Below, piece after piece: positions 1-7,328 of a stretch of 64,000 bases of DNA. A model generated the notes under the pieces. That model saw only the letters and a program-made list of their open reading frames with translations. It did not search any database and was not told the origin of the DNA. How positions within the stretch are numbered: the first letter of the stretch is position 1; each line of letters opens with the position of its first letter. The translations under genes were made by a program, and so were the position numbers. This DNA is from Nocardioides panacis (lineage in GTDB: Bacteria > Actinomycetota > Actinomycetes > Propionibacteriales > Nocardioidaceae): positions 4,712,001 through 4,776,000 of the forward strand of contig NZ_CP077062.1 of the NCBI RefSeq assembly GCF_019039255.1. The letters run 5' to 3'.

Positions 1-1
1 C

Positions 2-184
2 TCCTCGAAGACCGAGGACCGGCTGACCGCCGCGGTCGACGCGCTGGTCGGCACCCTGCTCGAGCAGCGGGCCACCGCGCGGGCCGCCAAGGACTTCGCG
101 ACCGCCGACGCGATCCGCGACCAGCTCAAGTCGGCCGGCATCGAGCTCGAGGACACCCCGACGGGCCCGACGTGGTCCCTCTGA
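2..184 (+). CDS. cysS: Cysteinyl-tRNA synthetase, C-terminal end (partial)
   Basis: Only the last 60 codons lie in the window and the gene runs off the left edge. The visible peptide has the typical C-terminal signature of CysRS: a helix rich in Ala, Lys and Asp ([13 protein letters not shown]) followed by [13 protein letters not shown] just before the stop. The family charges tRNA-Cys in the cytoplasm. The catalytic HIGH and KMSKS regions are outside the window. It is followed 87 bp later by rlmB on the same strand, a gene order common in actinobacteria (established knowledge). Reading frame and stop (TGA at 182-184) are read directly. Confidence 0.93.
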   Translation, partial: SSKTEDRLTAAVDALVGTLLEQRATARAAKDFATADAIRDQLKSAGIELEDTPTGPTWSL

Positions 185-271
185 CGCCCACCCGTCCCTG
201 ATGCAGCACTTTTCGCGGTGCGTCGCAGCAGTTGTGACGGGTCACCAACGAATCTCAACCGAAGGAAACTG

Positions 272-1219
272 ATGGCAGGCAACTCCTCGCGACGCGGGTC
301 GATCAAGAAGACCGGCAAGGGCAACCCCACCGCGGGCTCCGGCGGCCGGGTCAAGCGCGGCCTGGTGGGTCGGGGGCCGACCCCGAAGGCGAAGGACCGC
401 GAGGGCCACATCGCCTACAAGACCCGCAAGAACGCCGAGAAGAAGGCCGCGCCGCGCCGCAAGAGCGTCAAGAAGGCCGGCGACACCGAGTGGATCGCCG
501 GGCGCAACTCCGTCGTGGAGGCGCTGCGCGCGAACATGCCGGTCAGCGCGGTGTACGTCGCCGAGGGCGCCGAGCGCGACGGCCGGCTGCGCGAGACGTT
601 CCGCATCGTCGCGGACCGCGGCATCTCGCTGCTGGAGATCGGCCGGGTCGAGCTGGACCGGCTGACCGACGGTGCCGTGCACCAGGGGCTCGCCGCGCGG
701 GTCCCGGCCTACGAGTACGCCCACCCCGACGACCTGCTCGAGCGGGCCGCGCTGGCCGGCGAGAAGCCGCTGATCGTCGCGCTCGACTCGGTGACCGACC
801 CCCGCAACCTCGGCGCCGTCGTCCGGTCGGCCGCGGGCTTCGGCGCGCACGGCGTGCTGATCCCCGAGCGTCGCTCCGCGGGCATGACCGCCTCGGCGTG
901 GAAGACGTCGGCCGGTGCGGCCGCACGGCTCCCCGTCGCGCAGGCCACCAACCTGACCCGGCAGCTGAAGGCCTACCAGGAGGCCGGCTGCATGGTGATC
1001 GGCCTCGCCGCGGACGGCGACGTCGGGCTCGAGGACCTCGACCTCGCGACCGGCCCGCTCGTCGTGGTGGTCGGCTCCGAGGGCGACGGCCTGTCCCGGC
1101 TGGTGGCCGAGACCTGCGACCAGCTGGTGAGCATCCCGATGGTCAACGACGTGGAGTCCCTGAACGCCGGGGTCGCCGCCGGCGTCACGCTCTACGCCAT
1201 CTCGCGCCTCCGGGCCTGA
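272..1219 (+). CDS. rlmB: 23S rRNA (guanosine-2'-O)-methyltransferase RlmB (SpoU/TrmH family)
   Basis: The 315-residue protein would methylate the 2'-OH of a guanosine in 23S rRNA using SAM. Residues 1-70 are a basic, disordered extension rich in Lys, Arg and Gly, as in actinobacterial homologues. Next come the SpoU substrate-binding domain and the SPOUT knot domain. Motif 1 (DPRNLGAVVRSA) is near residue 175, motif 2 (GSEGDGLSRL) near 268, and motif 3 (ESLNAGVAAG) near 295. I chose ATG 272 because GAAGGAAA at 261-268 is a good ribosome binding site; an in-frame GTG at 218 lacks one. It lies directly after cysS. The exact target (G2251-equivalent or another G) cannot be told from sequence alone. 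Confidence 0.93.
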   Translation: MAGNSSRRGSIKKTGKGNPTAGSGGRVKRGLVGRGPTPKAKDREGHIAYKTRKNAEKKAAPRRKSVKKAGDTEWIAGRNSVVEALRANMPVSAVYVAEGAERDGRLRETFRIVADRGISLLEIGRVELDRLTDGAVHQGLAARVPAYEYAHPDDLLERAALAGEKPLIVALDSVTDPRNLGAVVRSAAGFGAHGVLIPERRSAGMTASAWKTSAGAAARLPVAQATNLTRQLKAYQEAGCMVIGLAADGDVGLEDLDLATGPLVVVVGSEGDGLSRLVAETCDQLVSIPMVNDVESLNAGVAAGVTLYAISRLRA

Positions 1220-1235
1220 GACCCGGCCGGGGGGA

Positions 1236-1411
1236 ACGGTCGACCCGGGCCTGGAGTGAGGCCGACCCGGGTCCGGTGTGAGGCCGAGCCGGGTCCGGTG
1301 TGAGGCCGAGCCGGGTCCGGTGTGAGGCCGACCCGGGTCCGGTGTGATGCCGAGCCGGGTCCGGTGTGATGCCGAGCCGGGTCCGGTGTGAGGCCGAGCC
1401 GGGGCTTGGTC
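1236..1411. repeat. Tandem array of 22-bp units with CCCGGGT/GCCGGGT core (array 1)
   Basis: Units of exactly 22 bp start at 1236, 1258, 1280, 1302, 1324, 1346, 1368 and 1390. The first and last are degenerate and the middle six are nearly identical, of the form GAGGCCGA(C/G)CCGGGTCCGGTGT. A 22-bp period is not a multiple of three, so the array is not coding. It fills most of the 307-bp gap between rlmB and the DUF559-like gene; the remaining 1412-1526 shows nothing recognisable. Related arrays sit at 2431-2517 and 54646-54711. Confidence 0.9.
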
Positions 1412-1526
1412 CACGCCGAGCCGGGCCCGGCGCCGGATCTGGTCCCCAGCGCCCGGCCGGGGCGTGTCGTGCACAGCCCCTCGACCGGCGCTGACGGCGT
1501 GCGCCGAGCCGACCGATCCTCGGCGG

Positions 1527-2432
1527 ATGACGCAGATCTCCCTCCTCCCCGCCGGTCCGTTCACCCGCGCCGACGCTCGCGACCTCGGCCTGTCCTCCTT
1601 CCAGATCGCCGAGCTGCTGCGGTGCAGACGGATCCGCCGGGTGCTCCGCAACGTGTACGTCGCCTGCGACGTACCGGACGCGGTGGAGGTGCGGGCCGCC
1701 GCCGCGGCACTCGCGGTCGTGCCGGGGGCGGTGTTCGTCGACCGGACCGCGGCCTGGCTGCACGGCGTGGACGTCCTCGACTACCGCGAGCTCGAGGTGC
1801 TGCCGCCGGTGGAGTGCGTGGTGCTCCGCGACCGGTCGCGCATCGAGCGGCCCGAATGCCGGAGCGGCGAGCGCGACCTCGCGCCGACGGACGTGATGCG
1901 GGTGCGCGGGCTGCGCGTGACGACGCCGTTGAGGACCGCGCTCGACCTCGGGTGCTCCCTGTCGCGACCGGACGCGCTGGCAGCGCTGGACATGTTCGCT
2001 CGTGTGCACGGCCTCACGCGCGCGGAGCTGGAGACGTCAGCGGAGCGGTACCGGGGGCGACGTGGCGTCGTCCAGCTGCGCTCGCTCCTGCCGCTGGTCG
2101 ACGGGCTGGCCGAGTCGGCCCGTGAGTCGCGCACGCGGCTCGCGATCCTCGACGACGGGTTGCCGGCGCCGCGGTTGCAGCACTGGGTGGAGGACCACGG
2201 CGTCCCGGTCTTCCGGCTGGACCTGGCCTACCCGCGGCACCGGGTCGCCGTGGAGTACGACGGTGCCGAGTGGCATGACCAGACCGACGAGCAACGGGAG
2301 GGCGACCGGTGGCGCCGCCGCTGGCTCGCGGACCACGGCTGGACCGTGATCGTGGTGCGGCGAGGTGACTTCGCGGCCGGTCGACGTGCCCGATGGCTCG
2401 ACGAGCTCCGGGCGGCCCTGCGGACCCGCTGA
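1527..2432 (+). CDS. DUF559-like protein with N-terminal AbiEi-type winged-helix region
   Basis: The 301-residue protein resembles the large actinobacterial family with an AbiEi/transcriptional-regulator-like N-terminus and a C-terminal DUF559 domain related to very-short-patch-repair endonucleases. Residues 1-60 look like a helix-turn-helix (RADARDLGLSSFQIAELL, then CRRIRRVLRNVYV). The C-terminal part has a PD-(D/E)xK-like pattern: Asp near 232 in FRLDLAYP, VEYDGAEWH near 242-250, then a basic helix and WTVIVVRRGDF. Nuclease activity is inference. ATG 1527 starts at the conserved-looking MTQISLL; upstream in-frame codons would run through low-complexity sequence. The gene is bracketed by 22-bp repeat arrays at 1236-1411 and 2431-2517, which may mark it as an inserted cassette. 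Confidence 0.8.
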   Translation: MTQISLLPAGPFTRADARDLGLSSFQIAELLRCRRIRRVLRNVYVACDVPDAVEVRAAAAALAVVPGAVFVDRTAAWLHGVDVLDYRELEVLPPVECVVLRDRSRIERPECRSGERDLAPTDVMRVRGLRVTTPLRTALDLGCSLSRPDALAALDMFARVHGLTRAELETSAERYRGRRGVVQLRSLLPLVDGLAESARESRTRLAILDDGLPAPRLQHWVEDHGVPVFRLDLAYPRHRVAVEYDGAEWHDQTDEQREGDRWRRRWLADHGWTVIVVRRGDFAAGRRARWLDELRAALRTR

Positions 2433-2517
2433 GCCCCGGGTCGGGGTGAACTGAGGCCCGGGTCGGCCTTGGCTCAGGCCCGGGTCGGCCTTGGCTCAGG
2501 CCCGGGTCGGCTTGCCT
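2431..2517. repeat. 22-bp-periodic CCCGGGTCGG array (array 2)
   Basis: Four units start at 2431, 2453, 2475 and 2497; the last is 21 bp. Units 2 and 3 read (G/C)AGGCCCGGGTCGG then CCTTGGCT. The array fills the gap between the convergent DUF559-like gene (stop at 2432) and the DUF4032 gene (stop at 2527). The 13-base string CCCGGGTCGGCCT also occurs in the reverse complement of array 1, so the two arrays match best in inverted orientation around the DUF559-like gene. Confidence 0.85.
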
Positions 2518-2526
2518 GAGGGCGGG

Positions 2527-3771
2527 TCAGGTCTCTTCGAGGGCGGTCTGGAGGTCGACGGCGGCGGGCTCGCCGGCGATGACCTCCTCGGGCCGCGCGG
2601 TGAGCACGGTGTCGATGTAGGACCGGGCGGCGTCGACGGTGTGCACCGGGTGGCCGCGCTGCTCGGACAGGAACCAGCGGTGCTCGAGGATCTCGTGGAA
2701 CACCTCGGCCGGCTCGAGCTTGCCGCGCATCGAGGGCGGCACCATCGCGGTGATCGGCTCGTAGACCGTGGTCAGCCAGCGGTGCGCGACGATCGAGCGG
2801 TTCTCGCCGCCGAGGTCGTGGTGGGCGGTGTAGGCCGCGAGGTCGTTGAGCAGCCGGCGGGCCTGGTTGTCCTCGACGTCGAGGCCGGTCAGCCGCTGGA
2901 GCTCGCGGGCGTGGTGGTTGGCCTCGACGACCTTGGGCTGCACCCGCACCGTCGAGCCGTCCCAGTCGGTGACGATGTCGAGCTCGTCGACGTCGAAGCC
3001 GAGCTCGTTGAGCCGCTCCATGCGCTGCTCGATGCGCCAGATCTCGTCGGTGGTGAACTCCTCGGTCCCGGTGAGCTCCGACCACAGCCCGTCGTACCGC
3101 TCCTGGAGCCGGTCGACGATGACGTCGGCCTCGAAGTTCTCGCTGAGCAGGTCGCCGGCCTGCAGGTCGAGCAGCTCGCCGTAGATGTTGGTCAGCGCCA
3201 CCTCGAGGTCGTGCGCGCGCTGGCCGGGGCTGAGCGTCTCGTGCAGCTCGCCGGTCTCGGCGTCGACGAGGTACGCCGCGAACTCGCCGGCGCTGCGCCG
3301 GAACAGCACGTTGGACAGCGACACGTCGCCCCAGAAGAACCCGGCCAGGTGCAGCCGGACGAGGAGCACGACGAGCGCGTCGAGGATCTTCGGCAGGCTG
3401 TCGTGCGGGAGGCCGTGGCTGAACAGCGACCGGTAGGGCAGGGAGTACTGCAGGTGCCGGGTGACCAGGGCGGGCTCGATCTCCTCGCCGTCGGGAGCCT
3501 CGCGCCCGCTGACCACGCCGACGGGCTCGACCGCGGGGAGCCCGAGGCGGCGCAGGTCGCGCAGCAGGCGGTACTCGCGGTTGGCCCACTGCTCGCGGGT
3601 CTGCTTGACGGCGTAGACGTCCTGGCCGAGCCGGACGATCCGCACGATGTGCCGGGAGATGCCGCGGGGGAGCGGGACGACGACGTCGTCCCCCCACTCG
3701 TCGAGGGAGAGGTGCCACGGGAGCGTGACCAGGGCCGGGTTGGGCTTCGTCGCAACGATGCGCAGCGCCAT
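2527..3771 (-). CDS. DUF4032 domain protein with kinase-like fold
   Basis: The 414-residue cytoplasmic protein matches the actinobacterial DUF4032 family, whose N-terminal half resembles lipopolysaccharide/protein kinases. A catalytic-loop-like GDVSLSN is near residues 149-155, preceded by LHLAGFFW, and a DxE metal-site-like VDAETGE follows near 166-170. An ANREYRLLRDL helix near 62 may supply the conserved Glu. The C-terminal half (from about 210) is the DUF4032 region proper with no motif I can assign. Kinase activity and substrate are unknown. ATG is at 3771 and the stop abuts repeat array 2. It is followed upstream on the same strand by soxR, 24 bp away, and the two could share a transcript. 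Confidence 0.85.
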   Translation of the reverse strand: MALRIVATKPNPALVTLPWHLSLDEWGDDVVVPLPRGISRHIVRIVRLGQDVYAVKQTREQWANREYRLLRDLRRLGLPAVEPVGVVSGREAPDGEEIEPALVTRHLQYSLPYRSLFSHGLPHDSLPKILDALVVLLVRLHLAGFFWGDVSLSNVLFRRSAGEFAAYLVDAETGELHETLSPGQRAHDLEVALTNIYGELLDLQAGDLLSENFEADVIVDRLQERYDGLWSELTGTEEFTTDEIWRIEQRMERLNELGFDVDELDIVTDWDGSTVRVQPKVVEANHHARELQRLTGLDVEDNQARRLLNDLAAYTAHHDLGGENRSIVAHRWLTTVYEPITAMVPPSMRGKLEPAEVFHEILEHRWFLSEQRGHPVHTVDAARSYIDTVLTARPEEVIAGEPAAVDLQTALEET

Positions 3772-3795
3772 GGCCGACAGCCTAGACCCGGGGGA

Positions 3796-4239
3796 TCAGC
3801 CGCCCGGCTCGAGGTAGACCGCTCCCGGGCCGCGGGGCGCCACCTCGTCGTCGGCGTTCTGCAGGGCGCAGGTACGCAGGCTGAGGCAGCCGCAGCCGAT
3901 GCAGCCGTCGAGCTTGTCGCGGAGCCGTTCGAGCCGCTCGATCTGGGCGTCGATGCGCGGTCGCCAGCCGCGGGAGAGCCGGGCCCAGTCGGCCTTGGTC
4001 GGCGTGCGGCCCTCGGGCAGCGTCGCGAGCGCGTCGTGGATCTCCTCCAGGGTCAGCCCGACGCGCTGCGCGGACCGGACGAACGCGACGCGGCGCAGCG
4101 TGGCGCGCGGGTAGCGGCGCTGGTTGCCGGTGGTGCGCTCGGCGTGGATCAGGCCCTGGCTCTCGTAGTAGCGCAGGGCCGAGGTCGCCACGCCGGACCG
4201 CTCGGACAGGGCACCGATCGTGAGGGGTGCGGACACCAT
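3796..4239 (-). CDS. soxR: Redox-sensitive transcriptional regulator SoxR (MerR family)
   Basis: The 147-residue protein has an N-terminal MerR helix-turn-helix (TIGALSERSGVATSALRYYE), a dimerisation helix, and the diagnostic SoxR [2Fe-2S] cluster motif CIGCGCLSLRTC with Cys at 113, 116, 118 and 124. In the family, oxidation of the cluster by superoxide or redox-cycling compounds twists promoter DNA and switches on targets. Actinobacterial SoxR mainly senses redox-active small molecules. It is divergent from a two-gene transketolase with only 50 bp between start codons, so the transketolase is a probable target. A palindrome GTTGACTTCAAC sits in that gap. Length and cluster spacing are typical. 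Confidence 0.93.
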   Translation of the reverse strand: MVSAPLTIGALSERSGVATSALRYYESQGLIHAERTTGNQRRYPRATLRRVAFVRSAQRVGLTLEEIHDALATLPEGRTPTKADWARLSRGWRPRIDAQIERLERLRDKLDGCIGCGCLSLRTCALQNADDEVAPRGPGAVYLEPGG

Positions 4240-4251
4240 GCGTCGAGCATA

Positions 4252-4274
4252 GTTGACTTCAACCTCGCTTCAAC
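4252..4274. promoter_or_regulatory. Candidate SoxR operator and divergent promoter region
   Basis: GTTGACTTCAAC (4252-4263) is an inverted repeat, GTTGA and TCAAC around CT, and CTTCAAC recurs at 4268-4274. On the minus strand TTGAAG, 16 bp and TATGCT form a plausible soxR promoter with the palindrome inside the spacer, which is how MerR-type regulators bind. The sequence differs from the enterobacterial CCTCAA box, so assignment to SoxR rests on position. Confidence 0.5.
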
Positions 4275-4289
4275 TTGCAGCATGGGGTC

Positions 4290-5021
4290 ATGAACACGAC
4301 AGCACAGCCGATGGTTTCGAGGCTCGCTCCGCTCGCACCTCGACCGACGCACGGGTACGACGACCTGGGACGGCTGATGTCCCTGATGACCGGCGACGAG
4401 AAGCACGACGCGGCGGCCACCTCGACCCTCGACGTGGTCTGGGTGCTCTACGACCGGGTCCTCGCCGTCACGCCGCAGACCGTGGACGACCCCGGGCGCG
4501 ACCGGTTCTACCTGTCCAAGGGGCACGGTCCGATGGCCTACTACGCGACGCTCGCCGCGAAGGGCTTCCTCCCCGAGGAGTGGCTGGCCGGCTGGGCGTC
4601 GTACGACTCGCCGCTGGGCTACCACCCGGACCGGGTGCTGGTGCCCGGGGTGGAGATCTCCAGCGGGTCGCTCGGGCACGGGCTGCCGCTGGCCGTGGGT
4701 ACGGCGCTCGACCTGCGGGCGCAGGGGATCGACGCCCGCGTCGTGGTGCTCGTCGGCGACGCCGAGCTGGACGAGGGCAGCAACGCCGAGGCGGTCGAGC
4801 TCGCCGGCGCCCTCGGGCTGGACGCGCTGACCGTGGTGGTGGTCGACAACGCCTCGACCAGCTACCACCGGCCCGGGGTGATCGCCGGGCGGTTCGCCCA
4901 CGAGGGCTGGGACACCGCGGTGGTGGACGGCCGGGACCACGAGGCGCTCGAGCGGGCGCTGACCAGGACGAGGACGGGACGGCCCGACGTGGTCGTGGCC
5001 GAGGTGGAGGAGAAGTCATGA
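4290..5021 (+). CDS. Transketolase, N-terminal (TPP-binding) subunit
   Basis: The 243-residue protein corresponds to the N-terminal third of transketolase, which binds thiamine pyrophosphate. KGHGPMAYYATLAAKGFL (77-94) and SGSLGHGLPLAVG (125-137) are the substrate and diphosphate loops. GDAELDEGSNAEA (156-168) is the Mg-TPP motif GDGxxxEGxxxEA with small changes. The partner subunit overlaps its stop by ATGA. Transketolases move two-carbon ketol units in the pentose phosphate pathway, but split versions also work in secondary metabolism and sugar conversions, so the exact substrate is open. ATG 4290 begins just before the aligned region; a TTG at 4275 is possible. Its position opposite soxR suggests redox-stress induction. 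Confidence 0.87.
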   Translation: MNTTAQPMVSRLAPLAPRPTHGYDDLGRLMSLMTGDEKHDAAATSTLDVVWVLYDRVLAVTPQTVDDPGRDRFYLSKGHGPMAYYATLAAKGFLPEEWLAGWASYDSPLGYHPDRVLVPGVEISSGSLGHGLPLAVGTALDLRAQGIDARVVVLVGDAELDEGSNAEAVELAGALGLDALTVVVVDNASTSYHRPGVIAGRFAHEGWDTAVVDGRDHEALERALTRTRTGRPDVVVAEVEEKS

Positions 5022-5926
5022 GCGACCCCAGGCTGACGTTCGCGCGGACCGTCACGGAGCTGGTCGACGACGACCTGTCGGTCGCGCTGGTCTACGCCGA
5101 GATCTCCGGCCAGTACTTCGGCGAGGTCGAGCGTCGGCACCCCGACCGGGTAATCAACGTGGGGATCCGCGAGCAGCTGCTGCTGAACGTGGGCGCCGGT
5201 CTCGCGCTGTCCGGGATGCGGCCCGTGGTGCACACGTTCGCCTCGTTCCTGGTGGAGCGCGCCTTCGAGCAGGTCAAGCTCGGGTTCGGCCACCAGGACG
5301 TCGGCGGGGTGCTCGTCGGGTCGGGCGGCTCGTTCGACGCCAGTGCCTCCGGGCGCACCCACCAGGCGCCCGGGGACGTCGCGCTGCTCGACACCCTCGA
5401 CGGCTGGACCGTGCACGTGCCCGGTCACGCCGAGGAGGTGGCCGGCGCGCTGCGGGCCGCGGTCGCCGGCGACGGGCGCGACTACGTGCGGGTGGTGTCC
5501 CAGCAGAACGCCGGGCCGCGGCCGGTGACGCCCGGCCGGTTCCAGGTCGTACGGCGCGGGGCCGGTGCCACGGTCCTCGCGGTCGGGCCGGTGCTCGACC
5601 CGGTGCTGGCCGCCGTCGAGGGCCGCGACGTCACCGTGCTCTACGCAGGCTCGGTGCGGCCGTTCGACGCGGTCACCCTGCGCGCGGTGCTGGGGGACCC
5701 GGCCGAGGTGGTGCTGGTCGAGCCCTACCTGGCCGGGACGTCGTCCCGGTGGGTGAGCCGGGCCCTGGTCGACGTACCCCACCGGCTGCTGGCGCTCGGG
5801 GTCACGACCGCGGAGCTGCGGAGGTACGGCACGCCCGCGGAGCACCAGGCGGCGCACGGCCTCGACGCGGCCGGCCTGCGCCGGTCGGTCGACGGGTTCC
5901 TGGCCGCGGGCCACCGGGTGGCATGA
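5018..5926 (+). CDS. Transketolase, C-terminal (pyrimidine-binding) subunit
   Basis: The 302-residue protein carries the pyrimidine-binding domain of transketolase. RVINVGIREQLLLNVGAGLA (44-63) contains the conserved catalytic Glu (REQ, residue 52) that activates TPP. It also has ASGRTHQAPGDVALL for substrate binding and a C-terminal transketolase_C domain from about residue 175 (VLAVGPVLDPVL, VEPYL). ATG 5018 overlaps the N-subunit stop (ATGA), so the two are translationally coupled and should form a heteromeric enzyme. No other gene follows in the operon; the next gene, csbD, is on the opposite strand. Confidence 0.87.
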   Translation: MSDPRLTFARTVTELVDDDLSVALVYAEISGQYFGEVERRHPDRVINVGIREQLLLNVGAGLALSGMRPVVHTFASFLVERAFEQVKLGFGHQDVGGVLVGSGGSFDASASGRTHQAPGDVALLDTLDGWTVHVPGHAEEVAGALRAAVAGDGRDYVRVVSQQNAGPRPVTPGRFQVVRRGAGATVLAVGPVLDPVLAAVEGRDVTVLYAGSVRPFDAVTLRAVLGDPAEVVLVEPYLAGTSSRWVSRALVDVPHRLLALGVTTAELRRYGTPAEHQAAHGLDAAGLRRSVDGFLAAGHRVA

Positions 5927-5996
5927 GAACGGGCCGGGCGGCACCGGCGGACTGCGTGAGTCCGTGCGGCGCCGCTCCGGCCCGGAGAGCGTGGCG

Positions 5997-6170
5997 TCAG
6001 TTCTTGAACGCGTCCTTGACCTTCTCGCCGGCCTGCTTCAGGTCGGCCTTGCTCTGGTCCTTCTTGCCCTCGGCCTGCAGGTCGCGGTCGTTCGTGGCGT
6101 CGCCGAGCTTCTCCTTGGCGCTGCCGAGAAGCCCCTCGCCCTTGTTCGCGATCTTGTCGTCGTTACCCAT
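5997..6170 (-). CDS. CsbD-like stress protein
   Basis: The 57-residue, highly charged, Gly/Lys-rich protein begins MGNDDKIANKGEGLLGSAKEKLGDATNDRDLQAEGKKDQ. This matches the CsbD family, small general-stress proteins of unknown biochemical role, often abundant and controlled by alternative sigma factors. Start ATG 6170 is set by a strong ribosome binding site (AGGAGGAA on the minus strand); an upstream in-frame ATG would add ten non-conserved residues. It sits alone between the split transketolase and a tRNA gene. Confidence 0.9.
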   Translation of the reverse strand: MGNDDKIANKGEGLLGSAKEKLGDATNDRDLQAEGKKDQSKADLKQAGEKVKDAFKN

Positions 6171-6286
6171 GTCGTTCCTCCTCAGTAGGTACCCGTCCAC
6201 TACCCCGCCGCGGTCAAAGGATGCGCGGTGACGTGGTTCCCGCGAGCCGTCCGGGTTCGCCTACCATGGGCGCGCATCCGTTCCAG

Positions 6287-6362
6287 GCCGCTTTAGCTCA
6301 GCTGGTAGAGCACTCGCCTTGTAAGCGAAAGGTCGTCAGTTCGAACCTGACAAGCGGCTCCA
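6287..6362 (+). tRNA. tRNA-Thr (anticodon TGT)
   Basis: A full cloverleaf is visible. The acceptor stem is GCCGCTT/AAGCGGC (7 bp, perfect), the D arm GCTC...GAGC, the anticodon loop CTTGTAA with anticodon TGT (reads ACA), and the T arm GTCAG-TTCGAAC-CTGAC. T is the discriminator base and the CCA end is encoded at 6360-6362. The first pair of the anticodon stem (C-A) is mismatched. Confidence 0.97.
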
Positions 6363-6363
6363 C

Positions 6364-6543
6364 TCACCCCGCGTCGGGCTGGTCCCCGGCCAGGTCCAGC
6401 GGGTCCACGCCGAGCCGCGTCACCAGGTCGTCGTCCTTGGGCAGGTCGACCACGTCCGGGAGCTCGGCCTCGGCCTGCTCGGCGCGGGCGGCGTCCCCGC
6501 GGGCCCGGATGAACTCGACGACCTGCTGCTTGCTGACCTGCAT
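6364..6543 (-). CDS. Small conserved hypothetical protein (59 aa)
   Basis: This short acidic protein begins MQVSKQQVVEFIRARGD, has an alternating charged helix (AARAEQAEAELPDVVD), and ends in DDDLVTRLGVDPLDLAG. It looks like a compact helical protein. I recall similar short proteins in other actinobacteria but know no function. A ribosome binding site (GGGAG, six bases before the ATG) supports the start at 6543. Its stop lies immediately past the 3' end of the convergent tRNA-Thr gene. No operon partner is present. Confidence 0.65.
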   Translation of the reverse strand: MQVSKQQVVEFIRARGDAARAEQAEAELPDVVDLPKDDDLVTRLGVDPLDLAGDQPDAG

Positions 6544-6649
6544 GGCTGCTCCCGTACGTCGCTGGTGGCACCGGACCGGCCGGTCCGGGCATAGGCGTGT
6601 GACAGGAGGGGTACCCAACCCTCGCGCCCGCAGACCCCAGGAGGTCACC

Positions 6650-7315
6650 ATGTTCGCCAAGTCCAGGAACCGCACCGCCGCCGAGACCGGCGGCACCGAC
6701 GAGACCGTCGTCGACGACCGCTCCGCCCGGACCGGGTACGAGGAGGGGTACGCCGAGGGGCGTGACCCGGCCGCCGCCCAGGCGGTCCGCAAGGAGCGCT
6801 TCGGCGGGCTGAACCCGGGTGCCGCGTTCTTCGGCTGGCTGGTCGCCGTCGCCGTCAGCGTGCTGCTGACCGGCGTGGCCGGCGCGATCGCCGCGGCGGT
6901 CGGCTCGAGCGTGCACCTGACCCAGTCCCAGGCCCAGGCCCAGGCCGGCTCGATCGGCCTGGCCGCGGCCGTCGTGCTGCTCGTGGTGCTGATGGTCGGC
7001 TACTACTCCGGCGGGTACGTCGCGGGCCGGATGTCCCGGTTCTCCGGCACCAGCCAGGGCCTCGGGGTGTGGATCACCGGCCTGGTCGTGACGATCGCGA
7101 TGATCGCCATCGGCGCGATCTTCGGCCAGCAGTACGACATCCTCAGCCGGGTGAACCTGCCGCGCCTGCCGGTCACTGTCGACGCGCTGAGCGTCGGTGG
7201 CGTGATCGCCGCGCTGGCCGTTCTCCTCGGCACCCTGGTCGCGGCGCTGGCGGGCGGCTCGGTCGGCACGCACTACCACCGGCGCGTGGACAAGGTCGGC
7301 TGGAAGAACGCCTGA
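6650..7315 (+). CDS. Four-helix integral membrane protein of unknown function
   Basis: The 221-residue protein has a soluble, acidic N-terminus of about 60 residues (with GYEEGYAEGRDPAAAQAVRKERF) and then four hydrophobic segments near 62-82, 103-125, 140-160 and 182-205. It ends in a short basic cytoplasmic tail (HYHRRVDKVGW). The first segment pattern (PGAAFFGWLVAVAVSVLLTG) is typical of actinobacterial small membrane proteins annotated as hypothetical. A good ribosome binding site (CAGGAGG) precedes ATG 6650. I cannot assign a transport or enzymatic role. It stands alone between two minus-strand genes. Confidence 0.75.
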   Translation: MFAKSRNRTAAETGGTDETVVDDRSARTGYEEGYAEGRDPAAAQAVRKERFGGLNPGAAFFGWLVAVAVSVLLTGVAGAIAAAVGSSVHLTQSQAQAQAGSIGLAAAVVLLVVLMVGYYSGGYVAGRMSRFSGTSQGLGVWITGLVVTIAMIAIGAIFGQQYDILSRVNLPRLPVTVDALSVGGVIAALAVLLGTLVAALAGGSVGTHYHRRVDKVGWKNA

Positions 7316-7328
7316 CCCGAACCCCGGC

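Noticed and set aside
1236-1411. CRISPR-like array
   Set aside because: The units abut one another at a strict 22-bp period with no unique spacers, no cas genes are nearby, and the repeat is a simple tandem array.
2491-4293. A 600-codon open frame antisense to the DUF4032 and soxR genes
   Set aside because: The translation is repetitive Val/Asp/Gly/Leu-rich sequence typical of antisense reading of GC-rich genes, and both genes on the minus strand have clear motifs.
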